Source of the DNA: an uncultured Lachnospiraceae bacterium
GTDB taxonomy: Bacteria > Bacillota > Clostridia > Lachnospirales > Lachnospiraceae
Reading direction: 5' to 3'
DNA length: 28,016 nt
NCBI GenBank assembly: GCA_910578715.1
Contig: CAJTRL010000050.1
Coordinates: 1 to 28,016, forward strand
This document shows, in pieces, positions 1 through 6,591 of the stretch (positions are counted from its first letter, which is position 1; the number at the start of each line of letters is the position of its first letter). Below the pieces are notes generated by a model. It saw only the letters and a list, made by a program, of their open reading frames with translations. It made no database searches and was not told the origin of the DNA. The position numbers were made by a program, and so were the translations under genes.

Positions 1-112
1 TCTTAGCATCGGCATCTTTAGCCAGTCTTTCAAATTTGCTCTGGCTCATGCTGTAAAGCAATGCGCCCTCCTTATATCTGACGAACTTTTTCCTGTCGAA
101 TTTATTTTCCAC
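1..112 (-). CDS. DUF6462-like small HTH/excisionase-type protein (partial)
   Basis: The 5' part of a gene that runs off the left edge; only 37 codons are visible. It starts at a GTG (110-112), preceded on the minus strand by a GGAGG about seven bases upstream, which decides the start. The visible protein begins MENKFDRKKFVRYKEGA and continues with LYSMSQSKFERLAKDAD. This matches my recollection of the DUF6462 family, short winged-helix proteins next to integrase genes in Lachnospiraceae conjugative transposons, with roles like those of excisionases. The family name is from memory. The visible residues show the basic start and the YSMSQSKFxxLAKDA helix. An integrase gene would be expected further left. 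Confidence 0.6.
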   Translation of the reverse strand, partial: MENKFDRKKFVRYKEGALLYSMSQSKFERLAKDADAK

Positions 113-153
113 TTCCCCACCTCCGTAATCATAAGCTGTCAAACAGATATCCT

Positions 154-206
154 TTATCTGCTGATTACAAAACAGAATTATCTTCTATTCTCTAATTAGC
201 AGATAA
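154..206. promoter_or_regulatory. Inverted repeat upstream of the DUF6462-like gene
   Basis: TTATCTGCT at 154-162 is matched by AGCAGATAA at 198-206. Extending both arms to 14 bases leaves a single mismatch. The repeat lies about 40 to 95 bases upstream of the GTG start, so it could be an operator, or an integrase/excisionase binding site. Nothing else identifies it. Confidence 0.35.
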
Positions 207-569
207 TCAAAAAACACAATACAGGTAACAGCTCATTACACTGCCCACATCGGTATCGCACCGTCATTTCCCATATGACCGGATATTAACCTCTTAATAC
301 CCGGAAGTATCATTATTAAAGATATGGGTCAACGCCTCTATATCCTGACCTATATTTTATGCCAGATGTTTCCCGCTCCCTGCCTTGCCTTCAATATCTT
401 ACTTCATATTTCTTCGGTTCTATTTCAGAAGTATCATTCCGAAACAGGCATCTCACCGCGCATCCGCAACGTGGCTCTCCATATCCCGTATGTCCTGTAT
501 GTGTAACATTATTCAGCTTTCAAGGTACGCACCGGATTCATTTTCTTTCATCCGGATAAATTGTTCTGG

Positions 570-653
570 ACTTGTCAGTCCCAAAAGCACATAAGACACT
601 GACGACTGCTACCTCGTTTATGGAATATTATGTGCTTTATGCAAATGACAAGT
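570..653. repeat. Nested inverted repeat (structured element)
   Basis: Two pairs of perfect arms are nested around the same centre: ACTTGTCA (570-577) with TGACAAGT (646-653), and AAAGCACATAA (584-594) with TTATGTGCTTT (628-638). The central loop is 33 bases. The arms are separated by short unmatched stretches of 6 and 7 bases. It lies just downstream of the HTH gene stop on the minus strand, but has no T-run typical of an intrinsic terminator. It could be a structured RNA or a protein-binding site. Confidence 0.45.
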
Positions 654-695
654 GATAGCGAAAAGATAATACAGGAGCATCCCCGCACTCCAACA

Positions 696-935
696 TTAAT
701 ACCTGATTGTAAATTTCCTGACTGCCTTTACCAAATCCGCCCTGACCTGTTGCTGTATGTCTTCCATCGGCATCATTTTACTGTTAAGCTGCCAGCTTTC
801 GATTTCTTTGATTAGAATGTACTTTATCAGTCCGTCATACTTCTCAAAAACCATCTCCATTGCATCCGTGTCACCTATGGCCGCCATAGCGATGACATTA
901 ACCGGCAGCTTTCCGTCCCTGTTTTTATTTTTCAT
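696..935 (-). CDS. Tn916 Orf8-like helix-turn-helix protein
   Basis: A 79-residue protein of the small HTH family that follows the sigma-like gene in Tn916-type conjugative transposons. The N-terminal part (about residues 10-45) has the family pattern of a residue stretch PVNVIAMAAIGDTDAMEMVF followed by an aromatic/glycine turn (KYDGLIKYI). The C-terminal part ends with RADLVKAVRKFTI. Its start overlaps the stop of the upstream sigma-like gene by four bases (ATGA), which indicates translational coupling. In these elements the pair is thought to control transfer or excision genes. The assignment rests on sequence pattern and the neighbour, and the exact role is not established from the sequence. 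Confidence 0.7.
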   Translation of the reverse strand: MKNKNRDGKLPVNVIAMAAIGDTDAMEMVFEKYDGLIKYILIKEIESWQLNSKMMPMEDIQQQVRADLVKAVRKFTIRY

Positions 936-1357
936 TTATCCCCTACCTTGCCCCGCAATTCTCTCATCGCGTTTGATTTATAGCTTTTCACTGTATCATA
1001 TTTTAGATTCATCCACACTGCTATTTCAGACAGGGAATAACCTAATGCGGCGCTTAAAAGAATGACTTCTCTTTTCGTATCCGGCAGCTCCATAAGAGCC
1101 TCCGCCAGTTCCTCATTCTTAATCAGCACGACCATTCCTCCCGCCGGGATTTTTGTTTTTCCTTCCAGAATATCATCATAGACCGCCGTGGCGCTTTCCT
1201 TTGTTTCCTCCAGAGGCACTGTTTCATAGTTTTTACAATGCCTGACGTAACTGCGCAGCTGGTTGATGACGCTCCGCCGGATGACTTTCCAGCAGAACGA
1301 GTGAAATTCGGAAGAAATCTTTTCCGCATTATCCGTTACTTTGTTCTTTTCTTTCAT
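932..1357 (-). CDS. Sigma-70 family-like regulator of a conjugative transposon
   Basis: A 141-residue sigma-factor-like protein with a region 2-like N-terminal part (residues 10-45, HSFCWKVIRRSVINQLRSYV) and a clear region 4 helix-turn-helix near the C-terminus (about residues 88-135, ALMELPDTKREVILLS then GYSLSEIAVWMNLKYDTVKS). This is the layout of the Tn916 Orf7 class, which directs RNA polymerase to element promoters. AAAGGACAGAG lies just before the ATG and supports the start. It forms a two-gene operon with the downstream HTH gene (ATGA overlap). The A/T-rich leader upstream (about 1395-1480) contains a stretch reading GAGTCCACATTTTAGATACC on the minus strand that I associate with this gene in related elements; promoter boundaries there are uncertain. 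Confidence 0.8.
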   Translation of the reverse strand: MKEKNKVTDNAEKISSEFHSFCWKVIRRSVINQLRSYVRHCKNYETVPLEETKESATAVYDDILEGKTKIPAGGMVVLIKNEELAEALMELPDTKREVILLSAALGYSLSEIAVWMNLKYDTVKSYKSNAMRELRGKVGDK

Positions 1358-1483
1358 CTCTGTCCTTTCCGCAGAAATGTTCCCTGAGTTATCCCTTCAC
1401 TATGACTAAATCACCGAAGGTATCTAAAATGTGGACTCAAAAAAATAACTTTTTTAAAATTTTTTAAAATAAAGTAATTCCCC

Positions 1484-1524
1484 AAAAGAAAAAAACGCTA
1501 ACGGTCTACTTACAACCATTAGCG
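1484..1524 (-). terminator. Rho-independent terminator-like hairpin (minus direction)
   Basis: CGCTAACGG (1496-1504) pairs with CCATTAGCG (1516-1524) with one mismatch. On the minus strand the stem is followed by a run of seven T. It would stop minus-strand transcription entering the sigma/HTH operon from the right, or act as an attenuator in its leader. Confidence 0.5.
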
Positions 1525-1770
1525 CCACTACTAAGGGCAGCTTTCATTTTCCCCTTTTTTATCCTTATATACCCTCGATTTTATTATAGTACAAATGCAC
1601 ATGGGATATAGGCTCCCGGCAAACTTTGCAGTAATTACAGCAAAAATAACCAGGCGGAATGTTTATGGAAAATACCGCTTACAGATACCAATTTCCCCCG
1701 GTTGACTTTTTTCCTGCTCTGCCTTAGAATCATGTATAAATAAAGAACACAATTCCATAAAAAGACACTG

Positions 1771-1829
1771 AAACTGCTATCGGTAACGGAGGGGCAATTA
1801 TGCCTTTTTTCGGCTACGGCAGTTTTTTT
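1771..1829 (+). terminator. Possible attenuator before the mob genes
   Basis: AAACTGC (1771-1777) can pair with GCAGTTT (1819-1825), which is followed by further T residues. A second small hairpin inside, GGCA/TGCC around 1793-1804, is followed by six T. CGGTAACG (1781-1788) can alternatively pair with CGTTACCG (1914-1921). These mutually exclusive pairings look like transcription attenuation ahead of mobC, but this is reading by eye only. Confidence 0.3.
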
Positions 1830-1931
1830 ATTTCTACGGACAATGAGTATGCAGCCGCGCCTACGTGGACAGTTGGTGCAATCCGCAAGGACATCCAATG
1901 CTGGCAGTTTATACGTTACCGTCTAACTTAG
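1800..1931 (+). CDS. Possible 43-aa leader peptide
   Basis: A short frame starting at ATG 1800 with an ideal GGAGGGG five bases upstream and ending at TAG 1929-1931. It begins MPFFGYGSFFISTDNEYAA and ends in QFIRYRLT. I do not recognise it. The strong ribosome site is the only good argument; the start codon also lies inside a terminator-like hairpin, so translation here could influence attenuation. The region could equally be purely structural DNA of the transfer origin. A minus-strand frame across 1635-1898 has no ribosome site and is less likely. Confidence 0.25.
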   Translation: MPFFGYGSFFISTDNEYAAAPTWTVGAIRKDIQCWQFIRYRLT

Positions 1932-2030
1932 CAAGCACTGGATTTGCATATGCAAATCCCTGATTTTGAGCAGTTTCCCGTGAGCGGGAAACTGTCAAAA
2001 CCGCTTGCAGGGGGAGAATCCCCCTGACCC
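1929..2030 (+). other. Candidate origin of transfer (oriT) with three perfect hairpins
   Basis: Three perfect palindromic structures lie in a row just upstream of mobC. They are GGATTTGCATATGCAAATCC (1940-1959, a perfect 20-base palindrome), CAGTTTCCCG with CGGGAAACTG (1971-1980 and 1985-1994, loop TGAG), and CAGGGGGA with TCCCCCTG (2008-2015 and 2019-2026, loop GAA). An outer pair GCAAGC (1931-1936) and GCTTGC (2003-2008) encloses the first two. MOBP relaxases nick next to inverted repeats close to their own genes, and the location directly before mobC-mobP fits. The nick site itself cannot be placed from sequence alone. Confidence 0.65.
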
Positions 2031-2112
2031 CCTTTGATGGCCGGAAATAAACTTTTTCGGCAGAATCTTTTTACAAAATCTATTACTTTTTTATAGAAAA
2101 GAGGAACAGACA

Positions 2113-2454
2113 ATGGCAGACAGAACACGCAAACATTCCCTTGTTTTATACCTGAATGATGATGAAAAATATATCCTTGATGAAAAATACAGACTATCCG
2201 GTATGCGCAGCCGGATGTCCTTCCTCCGGCACCTGATTGTATACGGTTATGTCTATGACGTTGACTATCAGGAATTGCACGATTATAACACAAACCTCGC
2301 CCGCATCGGGAATAATTTAAACCAGATAACAAGACGGATGAACGCCACCGGGCATCTCTATGATGAGGATGTCAAAGAAGTAAAGGAGCTGATGGAAGAA
2401 GTATGGCGTACACAAAAATCCATGCTGTCAAAGCAACCGTACATAAAGCAGTAG
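2113..2454 (+). CDS. mobC: MobC family relaxosome accessory protein
   Basis: A 113-residue MobC-type protein. It binds at oriT, helps open the DNA and recruits the relaxase. The N-terminus is ribbon-helix-helix-like (KHSLVLYLNDDEKYILDEKY followed by RMSFLRHLIVYG). The MobC signature is LARIGNNLNQITRRMNATGH at about residues 65-84. GAGGA about nine bases before the ATG supports the start. The 3' end overlaps the relaxase gene by 52 bases in another frame, so the two are translated as a coupled unit. The oriT-like hairpins end about 85 bases upstream. Confidence 0.88.
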   Translation: MADRTRKHSLVLYLNDDEKYILDEKYRLSGMRSRMSFLRHLIVYGYVYDVDYQELHDYNTNLARIGNNLNQITRRMNATGHLYDEDVKEVKELMEEVWRTQKSMLSKQPYIKQ

Positions 2455-3767
2455 CCTATATCTGTAATCCTGAAAAAACGGACGGGAGCATCCTGATTTC
2501 TTCCTACGGGTGCAGTCCGCAGACAGCCCATTTTGATTTCCAGTTTGCCCTGTCAAAAACAAATGTCAGCGATGAAAATAAAGCATACCACCTGATACAG
2601 TCATTCCTTCCCGGCGAAGTGGATTTTGATACGGCGCACCAGATTGGCATGGAGCTTGCCGATAAGGTTTTAGAGGGAAAATATTCCTATGTAGTCAGCA
2701 CACATATTGATAAAGGCCATGTCCATAACCACATCATTTTCTGCGCCGCAGACAATATCGGACACCACAAATATAACGACTGTAAAAGGACTTACTACCG
2801 CATCCGGCGGCTGAGCGATGAACTGTGCAGAGAACATCAGTTATCTGTTATCATCCCAGGCGGGCAGCGCGGCAAAAAGTACAATGAATGGACTGCGGCA
2901 AAAAGCGGGAATGACCGCAAATCCAAGCTGCGCAGGGATATCAATGACGCTGTGAAATCCGCTGATGTTTACGAAGAATTTTTACAGCTTATGCGGGCAA
3001 AAGGCTATGAAATAAAAGGGGAATCCCTCGGTGGAAGTGCTCCCAAATATATCTGTTTTCTTCCGCCCGGCGGGGAGCGTTTTGTACGCGGCAGCATAAA
3101 ATCTTTAGGCGCTGAATATACAAAAGAACGCATCCGTGAAAGGATTCTGGAGCGGGCAGCAGCGCGTAATAAACCGCAGATAAAAGACTACTCTTCCATG
3201 CGCTTCATAGACACGTCAAAAGAAAAGTTTCAGGAGAATGCCGGACTGAAACAGTGGGCGGAAATCGAGAACTTAAAGACTGCCGCTGGCACATACCAAA
3301 AGGTAAATTCGATTACGGAACTGGAAGAAAAGACTACGGAAAAGTCCGTACTTGTGAAAGAATCAAAAGACAGCCTGAAAGAGCTGGAACACCGGATGAA
3401 AAGCATGGCGGAAATCATCAGATATGCAGAGCAGTATAAAGAGAACCGCTCCTTTCAAATCCATTACCGTAAGGCCAAAAACCCGGATGAATATTTCCGG
3501 AAACATGAATCAAACCTTATCCTGTACGATGGGGCAAAGGAAATGTTGCGCAGATTAGGATGCGAACCAAAAATGCTTGACGTGGATAAGCTGCGTTCCG
3601 ACTATTCGCGTTTGGAACGGCAGAAAGCAGAGCTTAATAAAGAGTATCATTCCGCCGAAAAGGAGCTGAAACAGATGCGTACAGAACTGGATAAACTGAA
3701 ACAGTATTTCAGTACAGAGCGACATGAGAAAACAGCGCAGAAGCATAAAGACCTACCGTTCCGTTAG
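2403..3767 (+). CDS. MOBP-type relaxase/mobilization nuclease (VirD2-like)
   Basis: A 454-residue relaxase that would nick oriT and carry the strand into the recipient. The catalytic tyrosine of motif I is probably Tyr19 in AVAYICNPEKT. Motif III is HIDKGHVHNHIIFC at residues 101-114, giving the three-histidine metal site of the PF03432 relaxase family. The C-terminal third (about 290-450) is charged and helical, consistent with coiled coil (ELEEKTTEKSVLVKESKDSL, then KQMRTELDKLKQYF). It starts inside mobC, so it is probably translationally coupled. It encodes no coupling protein or mating-pair genes, so transfer would need helper functions from outside the window. Confidence 0.9.
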   Translation: MAYTKIHAVKATVHKAVAYICNPEKTDGSILISSYGCSPQTAHFDFQFALSKTNVSDENKAYHLIQSFLPGEVDFDTAHQIGMELADKVLEGKYSYVVSTHIDKGHVHNHIIFCAADNIGHHKYNDCKRTYYRIRRLSDELCREHQLSVIIPGGQRGKKYNEWTAAKSGNDRKSKLRRDINDAVKSADVYEEFLQLMRAKGYEIKGESLGGSAPKYICFLPPGGERFVRGSIKSLGAEYTKERIRERILERAAARNKPQIKDYSSMRFIDTSKEKFQENAGLKQWAEIENLKTAAGTYQKVNSITELEEKTTEKSVLVKESKDSLKELEHRMKSMAEIIRYAEQYKENRSFQIHYRKAKNPDEYFRKHESNLILYDGAKEMLRRLGCEPKMLDVDKLRSDYSRLERQKAELNKEYHSAEKELKQMRTELDKLKQYFSTERHEKTAQKHKDLPFR

Positions 3768-3825
3768 CTTTCACTTTCCATATATTTCTGCTTTTAAAAT
3801 CTCCATTTCCACAATGTTCATTTTA

Positions 3826-3834
3826 TGCTATACT
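3826..3834 (+). promoter_or_regulatory. Extended -10 promoter for the PIN module
   Basis: TGCTATACT is an extended -10 element (TGn plus TATACT at 3829-3834), 35 bases before the TTG start of the PIN gene. A weak TTTCCA-like -35 lies about 17 bases upstream. It is placed between the relaxase stop and the toxin-antitoxin pair, giving the pair its own transcription. Confidence 0.45.
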
Positions 3835-3868
3835 TAATAAAACAAGGATTAAGGACGGTGAACCGACA

Positions 3869-4300
3869 TTGAAAATCTATCTGGATAACTGTTGTTACAA
3901 CAGACCTTTTGATGACCAGAGCCAAATCAAAATTCATCTTGAAGCACAGGCAAAATTATATATTCAGGCCCAAATCAGGAATGGCGTCTATGATTTAGTC
4001 TGGTCTTACATTTTAGACTATGAAAATGGGAAAAATCCATATGAAGAAAAGCGTCTTGCCATTGCTCCCTGGAAAGAAATTTCTTCTTTCTGCGTGGCTG
4101 AAGAAACCGAAGATATCCTTATATTCGCAGAGTCGCTCGCCTCAAAGGGAATAAAAACATATGATGCCCTGCACATTTCCTGTGCTGTAGCTGCCCATTG
4201 TGAATATTATTTAACTACTGATAAAAAATTACTCAACACCCCGATACCTGAAATTAAAATTGTAAGTCCTATTGTTTTTGTAAATGAAATGGAGGGATGA
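3869..4300 (+). CDS. PIN-domain ribonuclease, putative VapC-like toxin
   Basis: A 143-residue PIN-domain protein, probably an RNA-cleaving toxin. The acidic metal-binding residues are visible: Asp6 (KIYLDNCCYN), Glu52 (LDYEN), Asp99 (KTYDALHISCA) and Asp118 (LTTDKKLLN). The start is a TTG; no in-frame ATG upstream exists, GGACGG lies about ten bases before it, and the protein begins exactly with the family's MKIYLD. The stop overlaps the next frame (ATGGAGGGATGA), so the partner gene is translated right behind it. The toxin-first order is the reverse of classical vapBC. Without the experiment, toxicity is an inference from the family. Confidence 0.8.
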   Translation: MKIYLDNCCYNRPFDDQSQIKIHLEAQAKLYIQAQIRNGVYDLVWSYILDYENGKNPYEEKRLAIAPWKEISSFCVAEETEDILIFAESLASKGIKTYDALHISCAVAAHCEYYLTTDKKLLNTPIPEIKIVSPIVFVNEMEG

Positions 4301-4302
4301 AT

Positions 4303-4503
4303 ATGAGAACAGATACCATTGTTAAGCAGGAGGGCATAAATGCGTTGATTTCCAAATTAGGTTATGTTGATGCGGAGAGATTTATCGTTTTGATAAACAG
4401 CGAGCCTTTTGATTATACGAAATGGCATCAGGAATCCTTAGATGATGGGCTTAGCGTCCGCGAACTCAGCAAAAAGGCAATGGCGTATTCCCAAAATCTG
4501 TAA
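4303..4503 (+). CDS. Putative antitoxin of the PIN module
   Basis: A 66-residue protein starting MRTDTIVKQEGINALISKLG and ending SVRELSKKAMAYSQNL. GGAGGG at 4291-4296 is six bases before ATG 4303; the in-frame ATG at 4297 abuts the ribosome site and is a poorer start. Small proteins with the pattern RTDTIVKQEG, FIVLINSEPFDYTKW and SVRELSKKA commonly pair with PIN proteins of this type in Lachnospiraceae (from memory), so it is assigned as the antitoxin. It has no obvious DNA-binding motif beyond a possible helix pair, so the neighbour carries most of the weight. Confidence 0.6.
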   Translation: MRTDTIVKQEGINALISKLGYVDAERFIVLINSEPFDYTKWHQESLDDGLSVRELSKKAMAYSQNL

Positions 4504-4504
4504 A

Positions 4505-4753
4505 TTTCCCATTATCTCCGACAGGAAATGTCGCTATAAGGAAACAGAGGAGGGACAGAAAGTTATGTGTGAGATTATGGAAAGGATTGCAAACGAAGAA
4601 CGTAATGAGGGCAGAATCGAGGGCGAAACCCGCGTTAATACACTCAACTCTATTCTGATAAATCTGAACAGATTCGATGATTTAAAACGTGCTGCCACTG
4701 ACAAAGAATTCCAGATGCAGCTCATGATTGAACTTCTTCCTGATGAAATGTAA
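4505..4753 (+). pseudogene. C-terminal remnant of an Rpn/PD-(D/E)XK transposase-like protein
   Basis: The frame reads KETEEGQKVMCEIMERIANE followed by RNEGRIEGETRVNTLNSILI, the charged tail typical of Rpn-family (recombination-promoting nuclease/transposase-like) proteins in Clostridia. The catalytic PD-(D/E)XK domain that should precede it is missing, as the upstream bases belong to the antitoxin gene. An ATG at 4565 with AGAGGAGGG ten bases upstream could still express a 62-residue peptide ending ELLPDEM. I treat it as a decayed fragment; a stand-alone small gene is the alternative. Confidence 0.45.
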
Positions 4754-4786
4754 AACACAGGAAAACTTTATATAAACTATTGCCAA

Positions 4787-4829
4787 AATCCGATGTGTTC
4801 CATTCAAGAAACATCGGATTTTTCTTTTT
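4787..4829 (+). terminator. Rho-independent terminator
   Basis: A perfect 10-bp stem, AATCCGATGT (4787-4796) with ACATCGGATT (4811-4820), followed by TTTCTTTTT. It closes the plus-strand PIN/antitoxin/remnant unit. It lies just before the convergent minus-strand XRE gene. Confidence 0.8.
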
Positions 4830-4853
4830 GTATATGACACAATCACTCCTATT

Positions 4854-5048
4854 CTATTCTTTTATATATTCCATAATATCTGATGGCTGACAATCGAGAT
4901 ATTCACATATTTTACACAACACGTCTGTTGTTACCGTTGAGCCTTTAGAAAGTTTTGCAAGCGTCGGCGCTGCCATAACAGATAAGAGGTCTGTCTTTTT
5001 CATCCCACGCCGCGCAAGGAGGTCAAACAACTTATAATATCTCATCAT
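4854..5048 (-). CDS. Small XRE/Cro-C1 type transcriptional regulator
   Basis: A 64-residue single-domain helix-turn-helix protein of the HTH_26 class. The recognition region is about residues 14-40 (RGMKKTDLLSVM then APTLAKLSKGSTVTTD), followed by the family's LCKICEYLDCQPSDIMEYI. The domain fills the whole protein, so no effector or protease domain is attached. AAAGGA lies about 11 bases before the ATG; the second codon is also ATG, leaving a one-residue uncertainty in the start. It is transcribed divergently from the plus-strand 5225-5784 genes and may repress their A/T-rich shared promoter region. Confidence 0.8.
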   Translation of the reverse strand: MMRYYKLFDLLARRGMKKTDLLSVMAAPTLAKLSKGSTVTTDVLCKICEYLDCQPSDIMEYIKE

Positions 5049-5145
5049 AAAACAAATAATCCTTTCTACCGTTTGATACTATTAACATACGATAATATTT
5101 TATTTATGTCAATTAATAAAAACTAAACCAAAGCAAAAATTCCTC

Positions 5146-5177
5146 TTTACAAAAATATTAGTTTATATTAATATAAT
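5146..5177 (+). promoter_or_regulatory. A/T-rich promoter region of the hypothetical-symE unit
   Basis: TTTACA (5146-5151) is followed 17 bases later by TAATAT (5169-5174) and 20 bases later by TATAAT (5172-5177). The repeated words ATATTAGTTTATA and ATATTAGTTAATA flank the -10 and could be operator half-sites for the divergent XRE protein. Which -10 is used is not clear. Confidence 0.4.
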
Positions 5178-5224
5178 ATTAGTTAATACAAATTATTATT
5201 TAGCGATAGTAAAGGAGTGCTGTT

Positions 5225-5524
5225 ATGTTTACTTGCAATGAACTCAAAAATATCAACCATACCTATTTCAATATTCTACATAGGGGATGCTATTCCGTTA
5301 CACTTCAATCAAAAAATACAAAGCATTACTGGCACATTCTCCACCAGCAGTACCCGGCATTCACTTCCTGTAAGATTTACCATAAGCATAATCAGGCAGA
5401 TTCTTTCCATGAACAGGGAAACGCACCTACGCTTGAACAGGCTATGGAGAAAATCCGGGAACACGACCACTATCATCTTTATATCAGGCCAGTAAAGAAA
5501 AAGATGTCCTGCATGAGCGCATAG
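5225..5524 (+). CDS. Hypothetical protein upstream of symE
   Basis: A 99-residue protein with no family I recognise. AAAGGAG lies seven bases before ATG 5225, an ideal ribosome site. It begins MFTCNELKNINHTYFNILHR and is rich in His and aromatic residues (HYWHILHQQY, KIREHDHYHLYI), with basic residues near the end (RPVKKKMSCMSA). Its stop is 71 bases before the SymE start, so the two are probably co-transcribed. No signal peptide or membrane segment is visible. Because it sits directly before a toxin-like gene and behind a divergent XRE regulator, a regulatory or antitoxin role is possible but unsupported by motifs. Confidence 0.6.
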   Translation: MFTCNELKNINHTYFNILHRGCYSVTLQSKNTKHYWHILHQQYPAFTSCKIYHKHNQADSFHEQGNAPTLEQAMEKIREHDHYHLYIRPVKKKMSCMSA

Positions 5525-5595
5525 TACGCCGTACAGCGTAGCGCATGGCAAAGCAGCACACTTATTTAAATCACGCAAGGGAAAGGAATCATCTC

Positions 5596-5784
5596 ATGGC
5601 AGAAAAGAACAGGAAACTAACCGTATACGGTGTAACGAAAGGCCCGCAGTTCCAGAGCATACCGCAAATCAGGTTACAGGGGGACTGGCTTAGGGCGAAC
5701 GGGTTTTCCATCGGCGACAATATTCAGGTCGCCTGTAAAAAGAACAGGCTCATCATTACGAAAGAACCAAAAAATGCCAGTTAG
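5596..5784 (+). CDS. symE: SymE family toxin-like protein
   Basis: A 62-residue protein matching the SymE toxin domain, an AbrB-fold protein that in E. coli is SOS-induced and affects RNA or nucleoid structure. The family pattern is visible: RKLTVYGVTKGPQ, then PQIRLQGDWLRANGFSIGD, then NRLIITKE. The frame is open upstream to an ATG at 5545, but the ATG at 5596 has GGGAAAGGA just before it and begins at the conserved part, so it is preferred. It is followed by a strong terminator. In E. coli the regulator is the antisense RNA SymR; I did not identify an equivalent promoter here. Confidence 0.8.
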   Translation: MAEKNRKLTVYGVTKGPQFQSIPQIRLQGDWLRANGFSIGDNIQVACKKNRLIITKEPKNAS

Positions 5785-5835
5785 CATGACCGGGTTTATA
5801 CAGCCGGGGAAATATCCGTTTCCTATGAACATCAT

Positions 5836-5880
5836 AAAAATATTCCATATAGAATACGGCATTCTAAATGGAATATTTTT
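5836..5880 (+). terminator. Rho-independent terminator after symE
   Basis: A long stem in which AATATTCCAT (5839-5848) pairs with ATGGAATATT (5868-5877), extended by A/T pairs into the T-run. A second inner stem AGAAT (5851-5855) with ATTCT (5861-5865) closes the loop. It is about 55 bases after the symE stop. Confidence 0.75.
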
Positions 5881-5930
5881 ATATTCAGGCTTTATCTGTC
5901 ACCTTTCTGCCGCTGTAAATCAGGCATATG

Positions 5931-5967
5931 AAAAAAAGGCATTCCATCGTTGAGAATGCCCTTTTTC
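5931..5967. terminator. Bidirectional terminator
   Basis: GGCATTC (5938-5944) pairs with GAATGCC (5954-5960). It is flanked by seven A on the left and CTTTTTC on the right, so it can act in both directions. On the minus strand it follows the stop of the 178-aa gene at 5987 and is probably that gene's terminator. Confidence 0.75.
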
Positions 5968-5986
5968 AATCTATTTAAAGTCCCCT

Positions 5987-6523
5987 TTAGCCTTTTATTT
6001 TATCCAAAACCATTCTTAATACATCTGGATGTTTTAAACAGAAAGCCGCTTCCTTATCGGATAATCCGCACTCCTCCAGTTGTAATGATAATATTATTTC
6101 ATAATATTGCGTAAGAGAATTTTCACGCAGCCAGTCCAGATATTCTAAGAATTCTTCATGACTGATTCCTACGTCATACACATTGCCCCTGCCTTTCCTT
6201 TTTTCTGCCTTAACAAGCCTTTTTTCAACTTCTCCCCACTCAAATCTCCCCCAATCCCTGCTCCATTTTCTTCCGCCCGCTTTGTCGGTTGTGCCGTTTT
6301 TTTCATCAAGCAACAATTCGGGGGTTATTTTTTCCGCTTTCTCTATATTCTTTTCTAAAAAATCCAGTTTTATCTCAATGTCCGGTTTTGCCAGAGCAGC
6401 CACTGCAAACTGTAATACGCCCTTTTTATCCCATCCGTTTATTTTATGATATCGCTCAGCTAATGCCGCCAGCCTTTCCTGTGCTTTTCCCTCAACGATA
6501 TAAGTCAGCTCATAAACTTCCAT
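5987..6523 (-). CDS. Hypothetical protein, divergent to an XRE regulator
   Basis: A 178-residue protein I do not recognise. It starts MEVYELTYIVEGKAQERLAA at ATG 6523; the open frame extends to a TTG at 6544, but AAAGGAG lies 11 bases before the ATG, making the ATG more likely. It is predicted to be soluble and helical: an N-terminal segment (about 1-60), a charged middle with the W-rich stretch KWSRDWGRFEWGEVEKRL (about 94-111), and a C-terminal domain (about 125-178) with the patterns LEYLDWLRENSLTQYYEI and CGLSDKEAAFCLKHPDVLRM. It has its own consensus promoter, overlapped by a palindrome, and is divergent from a small XRE gene. This regulator-plus-unknown layout recalls phage or toxin-antitoxin-like modules. 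Confidence 0.7.
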   Translation of the reverse strand: MEVYELTYIVEGKAQERLAALAERYHKINGWDKKGVLQFAVAALAKPDIEIKLDFLEKNIEKAEKITPELLLDEKNGTTDKAGGRKWSRDWGRFEWGEVEKRLVKAEKRKGRGNVYDVGISHEEFLEYLDWLRENSLTQYYEIILSLQLEECGLSDKEAAFCLKHPDVLRMVLDKIKG

Positions 6524-6591
6524 TTTGCATACTGCTCCTTTCAAAATATGATTTACTTTTTACCGTTTTCCAATTTATTCCCTGTATTTAT

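Larger units (their letters stand above)
113..695. other. Non-coding stretch with stem-forming repeats
   Basis: I found no convincing gene in these 583 bases; the open frames present lack ribosome sites and protein-like composition. The stretch contains the 154-206 inverted repeat, a CCGGAT/ATCCGG hairpin (532-537 with 550-555), and a two-part nested inverted repeat at 570-653. It separates the minus-strand sigma/HTH operon from the minus-strand DUF6462-like gene, so it may act as a long 5' leader or regulatory region for the latter. Confidence 0.4.

Noticed and set aside
1635..1898. 87-codon minus-strand frame
   Set aside because: No ribosome site precedes its ATG, and it overlaps attenuator-like structure and a plus-strand frame with a better start.
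2070..2097. TTTACA/TATAGA promoter for mobC
   Set aside because: The -10 is only about 15 bases before the ATG, so the transcript would begin within the ribosome site.
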